Numbered from the stretch's first letter, positions 44,297 through 55,085 are shown. The stretch: DNA of 64,000 nucleotides from Acinetobacter sp. NIPH 2100 (GCF_000369805.1 NZ_KB850224.1:2673287-2737286), one strand, 5' to 3'. Numbers and translations: made by a program. Notes: generated by a model not told the origin, from the letters alone.

Positions 44297-45202
44297 ATGG
44301 CTGCATTACCCTCATTAAGACAGCTATCATATTTAGTTACGTTGTCAGAAACTTTACATTTTACTGAAGCAGCGCGTCGTTCCTTTGTCACCCAGTCAAC
44401 ACTGTCTGGTGGCATCATGGAATTAGAGCGTTTATTAGGTGGCGTCTTAGTTGAGCGTGATCGTCAAAACGTCCGTTTAACCCCATTAGGTGAGCAAGTG
44501 GTGGCGCGAGCGCGAGTGTTGCTTGCCGATGCCCAAGACCTGATGCGTTTAAGTCGAGAGATGAGCGAACCATTAACGGGCGATTTACATCTCGGTATTA
44601 TTCCAACAATTGCACCTTTTATTCTGACTCAACTCTTAGATGAAGTTCATCAGCAATTGCCGAAAATCCAACTACACTTGCATGAAGCTCAAAGTGAGAA
44701 GATTGTAGAGAAGTTAGAACACGGTAATTTAGACATGATTGTGCTTGCGCTTCCGTTTGATACGCGCAGTCTAAAAGTTGCTGAAATTGCAAAAGAGAAC
44801 CTCTTCCTTGTATACAACAAGAAAGACACCAATGCTGCCAATGCCAACTCATTAGATGACTTAGATTTATCTCGTTTAATGTTGCTTGAGGAAGGACATT
44901 GCTTACGTGATCATGCTTTAAGTGCCTGCCCTGTGGGTGAGCGCAAGAATGATCATCGCTTAAAAGCCAGTTCATTACCAACACTGGTTGAAATGGTCTC
45001 TTCAGATCTTGGCTTTACGCTTTTACCTGAAATCGCACTCAAAAACAGCATGATTCACTTCAATGAAGAGATTGATGTGAAAGCGATTGAGGCTGCACCA
45101 AGCCGCACCTTGGCTTTAGTGACTCGTAAAAGCACACCGTTACAAAGTGAATTTGATGTGATCTTGCAAATTCTGCAAAAAATCACGGCTCACTTATCTT
45201 AA
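44297..45202 (+). CDS. oxyR: Hydrogen-peroxide-sensing regulator OxyR
   Basis: LysR-family regulator (301 aa). The N-terminal helix-turn-helix is LRQLSYLVTLSETLHFTEAA and the following SFVTQSTLSGGIMELERLLG. The effector domain carries the redox pair in GHCLRDHALSACPVG: Cys202 and Cys211, nine apart like C199/C208 of E. coli OxyR, so it should sense peroxide by disulfide formation. Targets usually include katE/katG and ahpCF, none of which lie here. AGGACACT precedes the ATG. It closes the rub-est-oxyR run and is followed by a bidirectional terminator. Confidence 0.95.
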   Translation: MAALPSLRQLSYLVTLSETLHFTEAARRSFVTQSTLSGGIMELERLLGGVLVERDRQNVRLTPLGEQVVARARVLLADAQDLMRLSREMSEPLTGDLHLGIIPTIAPFILTQLLDEVHQQLPKIQLHLHEAQSEKIVEKLEHGNLDMIVLALPFDTRSLKVAEIAKENLFLVYNKKDTNAANANSLDDLDLSRLMLLEEGHCLRDHALSACPVGERKNDHRLKASSLPTLVEMVSSDLGFTLLPEIALKNSMIHFNEEIDVKAIEAAPSRTLALVTRKSTPLQSEFDVILQILQKITAHLS

Positions 45203-45203
45203 T

Positions 45204-45243
45204 AAAAAAGCCTGTAATTCAACTTGAATTACAGGCTTTTTTT
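45204..45243. terminator. Bidirectional terminator between oxyR and dusB
   Basis: A very long perfect stem, AAAAAAGCCTGTAATTCAA with TTGAATTACAGGCTTTTTT. Confidence 0.93.
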
Positions 45244-45258
45244 AATCAATAACAATAA

Positions 45259-46284
45259 TTATTGAATCTCTAATAAATTCACTTGTTCAACTTGTACATC
45301 GCTCATACGTAAACCTTGATCCAGCAACTGATTAAAATACCCTTCAACCACTTTGGCTTGATCAGCCGTATTTTCAACTTTATACATATTCTGGCGAAAT
45401 TCATTACTTGAACGTAAACCCTTGGTGTACCAAGCAATATGCTTACGCGCAATACGACAGCCTGAGTATTCACCATAGAACTGGTACAGTTCAGCCAAAT
45501 GTCCCAATAATACAGCTTTGACTTCCGCAATATCGGGTGCAGCCAAATGCTCACCTGTTTCTAAATAATGGGCAATTTCTCGGAATATCCAAGGTCGGCC
45601 TTGAGCAGCACGACCAATCATAATGGCATCTGCGCCAGTATAGTCCAGCACATATTTGGCTTTTTCAGGGCTATCAATATCCCCATTGGCAATCAATGGA
45701 ATATCAATCAATTCTTTAACCTGCTTAATCAATTCATAGCGTGCTGTATTTAAATACATGTCTTCACGGGTACGACCATGCAAAGCTAAGGCTGCTATCC
45801 CCGCCTCTTCAGCACGTTTCGCAACACGCAAGATATTTTCATGGCCATTTAAAAAACCCAATCGGGTTTTTAAAGTGACTGGCACATCCACTGCGGAAAC
45901 TACGGCATCAAGAATACGCGCAACAAGATCTTCATCTTGTAATAACGCTGAACCCGCAAGTTTGTTACACACCTTTTTAGCTGGGCAACCCATATTGATA
46001 TCAACAATTTGTGCACCATTCGCCACCTGATAGCGTGCCGCTTCTGCAAGCTGTTCAGGATCAGAACCTGCGATTTGTGCGGAGATAGGTGCAAGCTCAC
46101 CATCAAAATTGGCCCGATAGAGACTCTTTTTGCTCATACGGAGTGTCTTATCCGCAGTCATCATTTCACTGACCGCATGTCCTGCACCAAAGTACTTACA
46201 GAGTGTTCTAAATGGTCGGTCTGTTACGCCAGCCATTGGGGCAACGATCAAATTATTTGACAGTTGATATGGACCAATATACAT
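45259..46284 (-). CDS. dusB: tRNA-dihydrouridine synthase B
   Basis: FMN-dependent TIM-barrel enzyme (341 aa; E. coli DusB 321) that reduces uridine in the tRNA D-loop. It shows LIVAPMAGVTDRPFR near the N-terminus, the catalytic Cys in NMGCPAKKVCNKLAGSAL near 100, and IANGDIDSPEKAKYVLDYTGADAIMIGRAAQGRPW-type residues near 195-230. In E. coli dusB is followed by fis; here the next gene downstream is convergent oxyR, so fis is not attached. Divergent from the DUF1615 gene across 82 bases. Confidence 0.94.
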   Translation of the reverse strand: MYIGPYQLSNNLIVAPMAGVTDRPFRTLCKYFGAGHAVSEMMTADKTLRMSKKSLYRANFDGELAPISAQIAGSDPEQLAEAARYQVANGAQIVDINMGCPAKKVCNKLAGSALLQDEDLVARILDAVVSAVDVPVTLKTRLGFLNGHENILRVAKRAEEAGIAALALHGRTREDMYLNTARYELIKQVKELIDIPLIANGDIDSPEKAKYVLDYTGADAIMIGRAAQGRPWIFREIAHYLETGEHLAAPDIAEVKAVLLGHLAELYQFYGEYSGCRIARKHIAWYTKGLRSSNEFRQNMYKVENTADQAKVVEGYFNQLLDQGLRMSDVQVEQVNLLEIQ

Positions 46285-46366
46285 ATATTTTCTTACAATT
46301 TCTGATCAACATAGTATACTTCATTCGCCCGTTCGGCTCATCTTTTTGTGCGGTGTTGTCTTCATT

Positions 46367-47575
46367 ATGAACCAATCGTTTTCGACTCGTCCTCTATTCA
46401 AAACATTTAGCCTATTGGCAATCAGCATAAGCTTAGCGGCTTGTGGTGATAATGCTTGGTGGTCAAATAATAAAGAACCTGAAATGAAGGCTGAGCAAAT
46501 TACAAAAGTGCTGCCACCACGCGTAAATGATCGTCAGTCTTGGTCGCAAGATATTTTTGATATCATGCAACAACTGAGTATTCCAAAAACCAAGCAAAAT
46601 GTATGCAGTATTGTGGCTGTGGTCGATCAAGAGTCTAACTTTGTCGCTGATCCTGCTGTACCAGGCTTGGGTGAAAAAGCCGTTCAAGAAATCAATACCC
46701 GACTCAAAGAGAAATTTGAAGCCAAGCTGGGTGAAACCATTGGCGGCACAGTGGCAGGTTATTTTGAGGATGTACTCAAAAACCAACCTTCACCAGAAAA
46801 TAACTACATGAGCCAAATGCGCAAAGTCAGAACTGAGCGTGAACTCGACCTGCTCTACCGTGAAATTTTTGACTATATGTCGAAACATTATCATGTCAGT
46901 GCGTTAACGGGTGCTGCAAAACTGGTGGGACAAGACATTGGCGAGAAAATGAATCCAATTACCACTTTGGGTTCAATGCAAGTGCATATCAATTATGCCA
47001 AAGAACATAAGCGTCAAAGTGGGAATATTGCCGAACTGCGTGATGACCTGTATACCCAATATGGTGGTTTGTATTATGGCATTCACCGTTTGATGGAATA
47101 TTCTGCTGATTATGACAAAGCCATCTATCGTTTTGCTGATTACAACTCAGGTATGTATTCAAGTCGTAATGCTGCTTTTCAAAAAATGCTTGAAGTTATA
47201 CAAGGTAAAGACCTTGATTTAGATGGTGATTTATTACTTTACAATAAAGATGGGAATGTACAATCTGCACTAAGCCAATCCGAAAAAGAAGTAATCTCAG
47301 CATTTACCAACAATAAAATTCTGGTTACTCCGCGCCAAATTCGAGCAGATTTAAAGAAAGAAAAAGAGAAGAAGTTCGAAGATACGCAAACTTACTTAGC
47401 CGCTCAAAAGTTGTATCAAAATAAAACCAATAAAGAACCGATTTATGCAATTATGCCTGAAGTCGTTATTTCTGGCCCTAAACTTAGCCGCGATTACAAT
47501 ACCAATTGGTTCGCCAGTCGCGTAAATGGACGATATGAAACATGCATGCAAAGAGCGAAACGCATAAAACTCTAA
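46367..47575 (+). CDS. DUF1615 lipoprotein
   Basis: 402 aa from ATG 46367; an upstream TTG at 46346 is rejected. Signal sequence with lipobox LAAC, acylated Cys at C26. The mature protein belongs to DUF1615: markers are IVAVVDQESNFVADPAVPGL near 85, ITTLGSMQV near 203, GGLYYGIHRLMEY near 240 and FADYNSGMYSSRNAAFQ near 260. The glutamate in DQESNF and the following fold resemble lysozyme/lytic transglycosylase domains, so a cell-wall role is plausible; it is not proven. Its last 34 bases overlap the HAD phosphatase gene. Confidence 0.82.
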   Translation: MNQSFSTRPLFKTFSLLAISISLAACGDNAWWSNNKEPEMKAEQITKVLPPRVNDRQSWSQDIFDIMQQLSIPKTKQNVCSIVAVVDQESNFVADPAVPGLGEKAVQEINTRLKEKFEAKLGETIGGTVAGYFEDVLKNQPSPENNYMSQMRKVRTERELDLLYREIFDYMSKHYHVSALTGAAKLVGQDIGEKMNPITTLGSMQVHINYAKEHKRQSGNIAELRDDLYTQYGGLYYGIHRLMEYSADYDKAIYRFADYNSGMYSSRNAAFQKMLEVIQGKDLDLDGDLLLYNKDGNVQSALSQSEKEVISAFTNNKILVTPRQIRADLKKEKEKKFEDTQTYLAAQKLYQNKTNKEPIYAIMPEVVISGPKLSRDYNTNWFASRVNGRYETCMQRAKRIKL

Positions 47576-48216
47576 ACCTTGCTTTATTTGATTTCGATGG
47601 GACACTTTATCCAAGAGACAGTTTCACTGGATTTATTTTCTTTGCGCTTTCAAAGCGTCACATTATTAAAAGAGGCTTGAAAATCCTACCATGGATTCAA
47701 GCCTATTATTTACGTCTCTACCCTGCACATGCCATGCGGCCACGTTTATTTGAAACCATGTTTAAAGATATTCCTGCTGACGTGGTTGAAAAACTAGCCC
47801 AAGAATATGCGCAAAAACTGTTAAAAAAATTGGATCAGGATTTATTGAGCCAACTGCAACAACACCAACAACGTGGTGACCATATTGTTTTAGTGTCTGC
47901 CTCAGTCGATCTCTATCTGACGCCAATCTGTGAATTTCTGAATATTGATTTAATTTGCACGCAAACTGAAGCCCAAGACGGACTTTTGACAGGCAGTTAC
48001 AACTCAGAAGATTGCAGTTGTGAACAAAAGAAAATACGTATTTTGCAAAACTACAATTTAGATGACTATCACGCTATTTATGCCTATGGAAATAGTGAAG
48101 AAGATCTGGATATGCTTTCACTGGCAGATTATGCCTATATGATGGGTGAAGAAAAAGCATTGCCCCCATTAGAACCCAGCCACTTAAAAACAATAGATAT
48201 AAAAAAGCCCGCTTGA
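47542..48216 (+). CDS. HAD-IB family phosphatase
   Basis: 224 aa. The HAD motif I FDFDGTLYPRDS has nucleophile D17 and acid D19, motif II is LVSAS near 114, and motif III/IV is AYGNSEEDLDML near 190. The cap is helical, as in phosphoserine-phosphatase-like (subclass IB) enzymes. The substrate is unknown; relatives include SerB-like and lysophosphatidate phosphatases. The start codon lies inside the end of the DUF1615 gene (34-base overlap), so the two are translated from one message. A terminator follows the stop. Confidence 0.82.
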   Translation: MHAKSETHKTLNLALFDFDGTLYPRDSFTGFIFFALSKRHIIKRGLKILPWIQAYYLRLYPAHAMRPRLFETMFKDIPADVVEKLAQEYAQKLLKKLDQDLLSQLQQHQQRGDHIVLVSASVDLYLTPICEFLNIDLICTQTEAQDGLLTGSYNSEDCSCEQKKIRILQNYNLDDYHAIYAYGNSEEDLDMLSLADYAYMMGEEKALPPLEPSHLKTIDIKKPA

Positions 48217-48230
48217 TGCGAGCTTTTTTA
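48199..48230. terminator. Bidirectional terminator between the HAD gene and proB
   Basis: AAAAAAGC...GC and GC...GCTTTTTT pair around TTGAT with one mismatch; it overlaps the end of the HAD gene. Confidence 0.8.
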
Positions 48231-48241
48231 TTGATGGTAAT

Positions 48242-49375
48242 TTAATAAATCGCCATATGATCACGATGAATCATTTCTAACGAACGTGCTTCACCGAGAA
48301 CTTGATAGACTTTTTCCGAAGATAAACCTTTGATCATTTCCGCAGAACGCGAACTGAAATTCACTCGCCCAACCGCGATACGACCGCCATGTTTATCAAC
48401 ACACTCCACCACATCGCCACGATCAAAATGCCCTTCAATCGCTTTCACACCGACAGGTAACAAACTACGATGCTTAAGCTTAATGGCTTCAACAGCACCA
48501 TCATCAATCACTAAACGGCCCGCAGTTTGTAAGTGTGCTGCTAGCCATTGCTGATGCGCTGTGACACGATCATTATCAGTGGTAAATAAGGTACCCAACA
48601 TCTCACCCGCCATTAAACGAGCAAGCACATGGTCACTTTCACCACTGGCAATTAAAGTTGGACAACCTGAGCGTGCCGCAAGACGTGCCGCACGAACTTT
48701 CGTGACCATACCACCACGACCAAGCACACCACCGCCACCAGCCATTTCAAACAAGCTGTCATCGAGCGCTCGAACGGCTGAAAACAGTTTTGCATTTGGA
48801 TTGCTGCGTGGATCTGAATCAAACATGCCTTGCTGATCCGTGAGGATAATCAGCAATTCTGCTTGAACCTGCCCTGCAACCATCGCGGCCAAAGTATCGT
48901 TATCGCCAAAACGGATTTCATCGGTTGAAACCGTGTCATTTTCATTAATGACTGGAATCACACGCCAATCGATCAAGTTCTGCAAAGCATCGCATGAGTT
49001 GAGATAACGACGACGATCAGCAAGATCATCATGTGTCAGTAAAACCTGTGCTGTCTGGATGCCATGTTGATCAAGTACACTTGACCAAGTATGGATCAGG
49101 CCCATTTGGCCAATGGCTGCACAAGCTTGCAAACTGGGTAGATCAGTGGGTCGACTCGCAAGTTTCATGCGTACCATCCCTTCTGCAACTGCACCTGAAG
49201 ACACGAGAATAATTTCATGTCCAGCATTGTGTAGATCTGCAATTTGTTTCGCCCAATGCGAAATTGCACTTAAATCTAAACCTTGCCCATTTGCAGTGAG
49301 TAAAGATGATCCGATTTTAACAACGATTCGTTTACACGCATTGAGCTGACGTTGCCCATCGACCACTTCTATCAT
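48242..49375 (-). CDS. proB: Glutamate 5-kinase
   Basis: First enzyme of proline synthesis (377 aa; E. coli 367). It has an N-terminal amino-acid-kinase domain ([14 protein letters not shown] near 19, [10 protein letters not shown] near 60, [18 protein letters not shown] near 145-160, [12 protein letters not shown] near 220) and a C-terminal PUA domain (about 280-365, [20 protein letters not shown]). GAGGGAAAA precedes the ATG. It follows obgE by 15 bases; obgE-proB is a common gammaproteobacterial pair. Confidence 0.97.
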   Translation of the reverse strand: MIEVVDGQRQLNACKRIVVKIGSSLLTANGQGLDLSAISHWAKQIADLHNAGHEIILVSSGAVAEGMVRMKLASRPTDLPSLQACAAIGQMGLIHTWSSVLDQHGIQTAQVLLTHDDLADRRRYLNSCDALQNLIDWRVIPVINENDTVSTDEIRFGDNDTLAAMVAGQVQAELLIILTDQQGMFDSDPRSNPNAKLFSAVRALDDSLFEMAGGGGVLGRGGMVTKVRAARLAARSGCPTLIASGESDHVLARLMAGEMLGTLFTTDNDRVTAHQQWLAAHLQTAGRLVIDDGAVEAIKLKHRSLLPVGVKAIEGHFDRGDVVECVDKHGGRIAVGRVNFSSRSAEMIKGLSSEKVYQVLGEARSLEMIHRDHMAIY

Positions 49376-49390
49376 TTTTCCCTCGGTTTA

Positions 49391-50635
<1,245 letters not shown>

Positions 50636-50795
50636 CTATTTTGCCACATTTTAATAAAATTCTCGAATAGAAAAATCAGCAAATTGATTTTTTTAAATTT
50701 ATTATTCGTTCAACATTTCATTTCGCTATTTTAAGGTCTGCAAAATAACGTCAATATCAAGCATAAAATATTCAGTAGATGGAATATATAAGCAA

Positions 50796-51476
50796 CTACG
50801 GTCTCACATTCTTCAAAGGCAACTCCATTTGCATATCCAGATTGGCTGTAGTCTGCTGTACCGAGTTATACATGATCGCATCAAAGGAAGAAATTTTACT
50901 CATATTAATCGCATCATTCATATAAAAACTCGGCTTAAATTGATGCTTCACTGGCAAATCGACCGTTTCATCAAAAGCAAAATATACTGGTCCGTCAAAC
51001 ACAATTTTCACTGGCACGGTATAGGTTCTTTTGAGTTGAAAAGGAATATCCAATTTCACTGGAATATTCAGACTCAAAGGAAACTTGGGTAATAGTTTAT
51101 TTTGATAGATCAAATCTGTACTGGTTTCAATCGGCATAACTTCATCCACTTTCAGCGTGGTTTCATAATTGATATCCACCGTAATCGGTGTTTCGACTTC
51201 AAAGCTTAGATCAGCCAAATACTTCCCTCTTAAAGGTAACTGTAGAGTGCGATCGATGTCCAATACCGTATTCAGTTGACCTTCCGACTTCACGCTTAAA
51301 TGATCACCTACTTGGATCTTGGTTCCCAAGGATTCAGGTAAACGAATATCTGCCTGTTGCGCAGAAACAATTAAAGATGCCTGAATATTTAAATAAAACC
51401 AAAATAGGATCGCCACCAGAGTTGTGACAATCACAAAACTAATCAGCAGGCTTTTCAGTGTCTTGGGCATCTCCAT
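50796..51476 (-). CDS. Membrane-anchored beta-repeat protein, second of a paralogous pair
   Basis: 226 aa, family not recognised. One N-terminal transmembrane helix (about 8-32, SLLISFVIVTTLVAILFWFY) leaves the rest in the periplasm. That part is built from short alternating hydrophobic/polar strands that often contain Pro (for example FPLSLNIPVKLDIPFQLKR and VDLPVKHQF), suggesting stacked beta-strands. The segment VPVKIVFDGPVYFAFDET aligns with the upstream neighbour's VHLKFDAPVRTVLKEN, so the two are paralogues. AGGTGAGTA precedes the ATG, which overlaps the neighbour's stop by one base. It has no Cys and no lipobox. Confidence 0.72.
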   Translation of the reverse strand: MEMPKTLKSLLISFVIVTTLVAILFWFYLNIQASLIVSAQQADIRLPESLGTKIQVGDHLSVKSEGQLNTVLDIDRTLQLPLRGKYLADLSFEVETPITVDINYETTLKVDEVMPIETSTDLIYQNKLLPKFPLSLNIPVKLDIPFQLKRTYTVPVKIVFDGPVYFAFDETVDLPVKHQFKPSFYMNDAINMSKISSFDAIMYNSVQQTTANLDMQMELPLKNVRP

Positions 51477-52219
51477 TACTCACCTGCTTTTACATCATGT
51501 TGAGTTGCTTGTACGTCAACAGGCTGAGCTTTGACACGATCTAAATACATCGTGGATAACGGAATCTTTAATTCACCCTGTGCGATTTTGACAGGTAAGG
51601 TATTTTTTACATCCACTGTGGCATTGAGTTCAGAGGTAATCGGGACATTTAAATTACCTTGAATTGGAATATTGGCATTCAGTTGCGCTTTCAACGGAAT
51701 ATTTAAATTTTCCTTGAGTACGGTACGCACAGGCGCATCAAATTTTAAATGTACTTTTTGCTGTAACGGCACTTGAATATCGATTGGAACATCAAGCTGT
51801 AGAGGAATCGAGCCCTTCAAAGGCAACGTCACATCTTTACCTAAAATCTTGACCTGAACTTTGGTATCGATTGGCAAACTTTGATTCACCTTAATCGTTT
51901 CTTTAACAGGAATCGTGGTACTAATTGGAACTACATTATCAAAATAAACCCGTGGTGTGAGTGTTTGAGTCAGTGGAACATTCAAGTGTTCATTGATTGG
52001 AATTTTTGCATCAACACGCCCATTTACATCAACATTTAAAGCATCTTTGATTTTTACCCGCACCTGTAAAGGCTCTTGCAAATCGATGGCGACATCTTGA
52101 TTTTTCAACGGAATATAAATATTAAAATGCTTGAATACCCACATTGCGATATACACACCACACAAGTTGGCCACCACAATTAAAGCAAATACGATAAATA
52201 AACGTCTAAACTGCAACAA
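51476..52219 (-). CDS. Membrane-anchored beta-repeat protein, first of a paralogous pair
   Basis: 247 aa, family not recognised. One transmembrane helix (about 7-30, IVFALIVVANLCGVYIAMWVF) is followed by some 200 residues of near-repetitive short strands, roughly every 8-12 residues, of the form [LIV]P[LIV]xxx[LIV]x[LIV], for example LPLKGSIPLQLDVPIDIQV and LNIPLKAQLNANIPIQ. This looks like an extended periplasmic beta structure. The start is TTG 52219 with AAGGA eight bases upstream; no ATG occurs before the middle of the helix. It is coupled to the next gene by a one-base overlap. Confidence 0.72.
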   Translation of the reverse strand: MLQFRRLFIVFALIVVANLCGVYIAMWVFKHFNIYIPLKNQDVAIDLQEPLQVRVKIKDALNVDVNGRVDAKIPINEHLNVPLTQTLTPRVYFDNVVPISTTIPVKETIKVNQSLPIDTKVQVKILGKDVTLPLKGSIPLQLDVPIDIQVPLQQKVHLKFDAPVRTVLKENLNIPLKAQLNANIPIQGNLNVPITSELNATVDVKNTLPVKIAQGELKIPLSTMYLDRVKAQPVDVQATQHDVKAGE

Positions 52220-52306
52220 TGAATGATTCCTTGATTAATTATGTCCCTTTTCCATCATTCTCATCGATTTTTATGTTTTATTCAGCATATATTCTGTACA
52301 GTCAAT

Positions 52307-52336
52307 AAAAAAGCCCAGTCAAACTGGGCTTTTTTA
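52307..52336 (-). terminator. Terminator of the GAPDH gene
   Basis: AGCCCAG/CTGGGCT stem with loop TCAAA, flanked by A and T runs. Confidence 0.9.
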
Positions 52337-52356
52337 TTTATCGTGCTACAAACAAA

Positions 52357-53814
52357 TTATGCATTTGTTTCAGCAGGAATTTTTGTATAGCTTACGCCAC
52401 ACATTTGTTCAGCGATACGTAATACTTGGCAGCTATAACCCACTTCGTTATCGTACCAAACATAAGCGGTTAAACGAGTACCTGAAGTGATTGTTGCTTG
52501 CGCATCAAACACACCCGCTGTACGAGAACCAATAAAGTCACTTGATACAACTTCAGTCGAGTTTGTATAACCAATCTGACCTTGTAAGCTAGAGTTGATT
52601 GAGATTTGACGAATATATTCGTTCACTTCTTCACGATCAACTTCTTTCTCTAGGTTTAAGTTCAAGATTGCAAGCGAAACGTTTGGTGTTGGAACACGTA
52701 CAGAGTTACCTGTTAACTTGCCTTTAAGGCCAGGTAAAGCTTTAGCAACTGCTTTTGCAGCACCAGTTTCTGTAATTACCATGTTCAACGTTGCAGCACG
52801 GCCACGACGATCAGCTTTATGGTAGTTATCAATCAAGTTTTGGTCATTGGTGAAAGAGTGAACTGTTTCAACATGACCATTTAATACTTTGTATTTGTCG
52901 TCTAAAACTTTTAATACAGGTGTAATTGCGTTCGTTGTACAACTTGCAGCCGAGATGATTTTGTCTTCATCTAAAATATCAGTGTTGTTCACACCAAATA
53001 CAACGTTCTTCATTTCGCCTTTACTTGGCGCAGTTAATACCACACGTGCAACGCCTGCACATTTCAAGTGTTGGCTCAAGCCTTCAGCATCACGCCATTT
53101 ACCTGTGTTGTCGATCAAAAGTGCATTTTCAATACCATAAGCGGTGTAGTCCACTTCGCTTGGGCTTGACGCATAAATCACTTTGATGAACTGACCGTTT
53201 GCAATGATTGCTTCGTTTTCTTCATCTACAGAAATCGTACCATCAAAGGTACCGTGAATAGAGTCACGACGTAATAATGAAGCACGTTTCGCCAAGTCAC
53301 CATCCGATGATTTACGAACAACGATTGCTTTAAGGCTTAAACCACGACCTAAACCAGATTGGCTGATGATTAAACGCGCTAAGATACGACCGATACGACC
53401 AAAACCGTAAAGAACAACATCTTTAGGCGCAGCAGCAGTCTCTTTACCTTGAATTGAAGCAACAGCATTTGCAACAAAAGCGTCAGCATCACCGCCTGCA
53501 TTTTTGAATTCAACTGCAAGTTTACCGATATCAACTTCAGCAGAACCAATGTTCTCAACTTTCATTAACGCTTCCAAAATTGGGAAGGTATTTACAACTG
53601 AAAGTTCAACATCAAGCATACGCGTACGGCGATGTGTTTTTAAAATTTGGATTACTGAACGGTTGATTAAAGAACGACCGTAAACAGAAACAACAATATT
53701 TTTCTCACGATACAATTGACCGATTAAGGTAATCATACGTTCCGCGATTTCTTCACGGTTTTTCCAACGACCTTGGTGTTCTGCGTGTAGGGCAACGATT
53801 GTTTCTTTGCTCAC
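52357..53814 (-). CDS. gap: Glyceraldehyde-3-phosphate dehydrogenase with N-terminal extension
   Basis: 485 aa, some 150 longer than classical GAPDH (about 330). Residues about 130-470 form the GAPDH body: NAD-binding VLYGFGRIGRILAR near 135, catalytic Cys in SAASCTTNAITP near 292, the active-site segment HSFTNDQNLIDNYHKADRRGRAA near 318-340, and WYDNEVGYSCQV at the end. The first ~130 residues are an extra helical domain (KNREEIAERMITLIGQL, VSVYGRSLINRSVIQILKTHRR) of unknown role. The start is GTG 53814 with AGAGGACGTAACT upstream. Acinetobacter lacks phosphofructokinase glycolysis, so a gluconeogenic direction is likely. Confidence 0.93.
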   Translation of the reverse strand: MSKETIVALHAEHQGRWKNREEIAERMITLIGQLYREKNIVVSVYGRSLINRSVIQILKTHRRTRMLDVELSVVNTFPILEALMKVENIGSAEVDIGKLAVEFKNAGGDADAFVANAVASIQGKETAAAPKDVVLYGFGRIGRILARLIISQSGLGRGLSLKAIVVRKSSDGDLAKRASLLRRDSIHGTFDGTISVDEENEAIIANGQFIKVIYASSPSEVDYTAYGIENALLIDNTGKWRDAEGLSQHLKCAGVARVVLTAPSKGEMKNVVFGVNNTDILDEDKIISAASCTTNAITPVLKVLDDKYKVLNGHVETVHSFTNDQNLIDNYHKADRRGRAATLNMVITETGAAKAVAKALPGLKGKLTGNSVRVPTPNVSLAILNLNLEKEVDREEVNEYIRQISINSSLQGQIGYTNSTEVVSSDFIGSRTAGVFDAQATITSGTRLTAYVWYDNEVGYSCQVLRIAEQMCGVSYTKIPAETNA

Positions 53815-54082
53815 AGTTACGTCCTCTAATTTATATATACTGGGCGTGAATTTTTAAAACGCCATTATTGTAATAGAATTATCATCAAGATTGAATCAAA
53901 AGCTGCTAAACGCGCTAAGATTTTGTCCTAATTGACTATAAATTCATAAAATACCTATAATTATTTTTGTGAATTTTGGTAAAACGAACTCACCTTCATC
54001 ACAATATGTTCAATTTAATCAACGCTTATAACAGTTTTATTGATAATTTTTGCTTCATGAAAAAGTAAATCGCAAATTTGTC

Positions 54083-55024
54083 CTATTTTTCATCCATCCC
54101 CACCCGTTTTGAATATTGTTTCACATTAAGTTGCAAATGCTGTTTACGTTGCTTTTGCTGTACTAAATGCACAGCACCTTCAATCACTAAAACAAGCACC
54201 GCCAACCAGATAGGAATATAAGTAAACCATTCACCTGCTCCAATTTTTTCCCCAAGTAACAAAGACACCAAGGCCAGCAATACAGGTTCCAAATACCCCA
54301 ACAAGCCAAAGATAATTAGTGGAAGGTAGCGGCTGGCAAGAATATAACTGCCTAAGCCAATTGCACTGAGCAAACCAAGTCCGATCACTACAAATACCAA
54401 GCTTGGATGTGCTAAGAATTTGAGATACGGCGTATCGCCTGTTTGGGCAAAGAAAATTGCAATGGGTAGAATCAATAATAAATCCCACCAAAACCCACCT
54501 AAATTATCCGTTTGGATCTTTTTACGAAGAATAAAATAAGCTGCATAACCGATTGCAACAAAGACTGTTTCCCAAGCAATACTGCCTAAACGCCATATTT
54601 CATGTCCAACCCCTAAAGCAGCGAGCAATACAGCGAGGTACTGGAATTTTGAAAGCTTTTCACCATACAAAATACTTCCAGCCAACACTAAGACCAAAGG
54701 CAATAAGAAATAACCCAACGAAACCTGCAAACCTCGACCATGCATAGGTGCCCACAAAAACAGCCACAGCTGTGCTGAGGTTAAAACAGAGGTCATCATT
54801 AAAAGTAACAAGAGACGAGGTCGAGCTAGAATCCGTTTAAATATGGTTTTGATATGAATTAAATCACCGCTAAACCACATAAATAATGTCAGAAATGGCA
54901 ATGTTGCAACAATACGCCAGCCAAAAGTTTGTTCACTATTAAATGCACCAAGCAGTTGGGTATAAAAATATAAAACCCCAAAGGTCACAGAAGCCAAAAC
55001 TGAATAAGCAATTCCTTTAAACAC
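54083..55024 (-). CDS. rarD: EamA-family transporter, RarD type
   Basis: 313-aa inner-membrane protein of the drug/metabolite transporter superfamily with about ten helices in two EamA repeats. RarD-like marks are GVLYFYTQLLGAFNSEQTFGWR near 15-37, GRGLQVSLGYFLLPL near 95, and the second-half LLGYLEPVLLALVSLLLGEKI near 240-260. E. coli RarD was linked to chloramphenicol sensitivity, but its real substrate is unknown. The C-terminal tail (about 285-313) is cytoplasmic and basic. The start is GTG 55024 with AGAGGTTCAAA upstream. The 268-base gap upstream of gap lies downstream of this gene and shows no clear terminator. Confidence 0.82.
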   Translation of the reverse strand: MFKGIAYSVLASVTFGVLYFYTQLLGAFNSEQTFGWRIVATLPFLTLFMWFSGDLIHIKTIFKRILARPRLLLLLMMTSVLTSAQLWLFLWAPMHGRGLQVSLGYFLLPLVLVLAGSILYGEKLSKFQYLAVLLAALGVGHEIWRLGSIAWETVFVAIGYAAYFILRKKIQTDNLGGFWWDLLLILPIAIFFAQTGDTPYLKFLAHPSLVFVVIGLGLLSAIGLGSYILASRYLPLIIFGLLGYLEPVLLALVSLLLGEKIGAGEWFTYIPIWLAVLVLVIEGAVHLVQQKQRKQHLQLNVKQYSKRVGMDEK

Positions 55025-55085
55025 TTTGAACCTCTGAATTTGAGAGAATTAGTAAAATATGTGACTTATCCACTATATAAAAATA

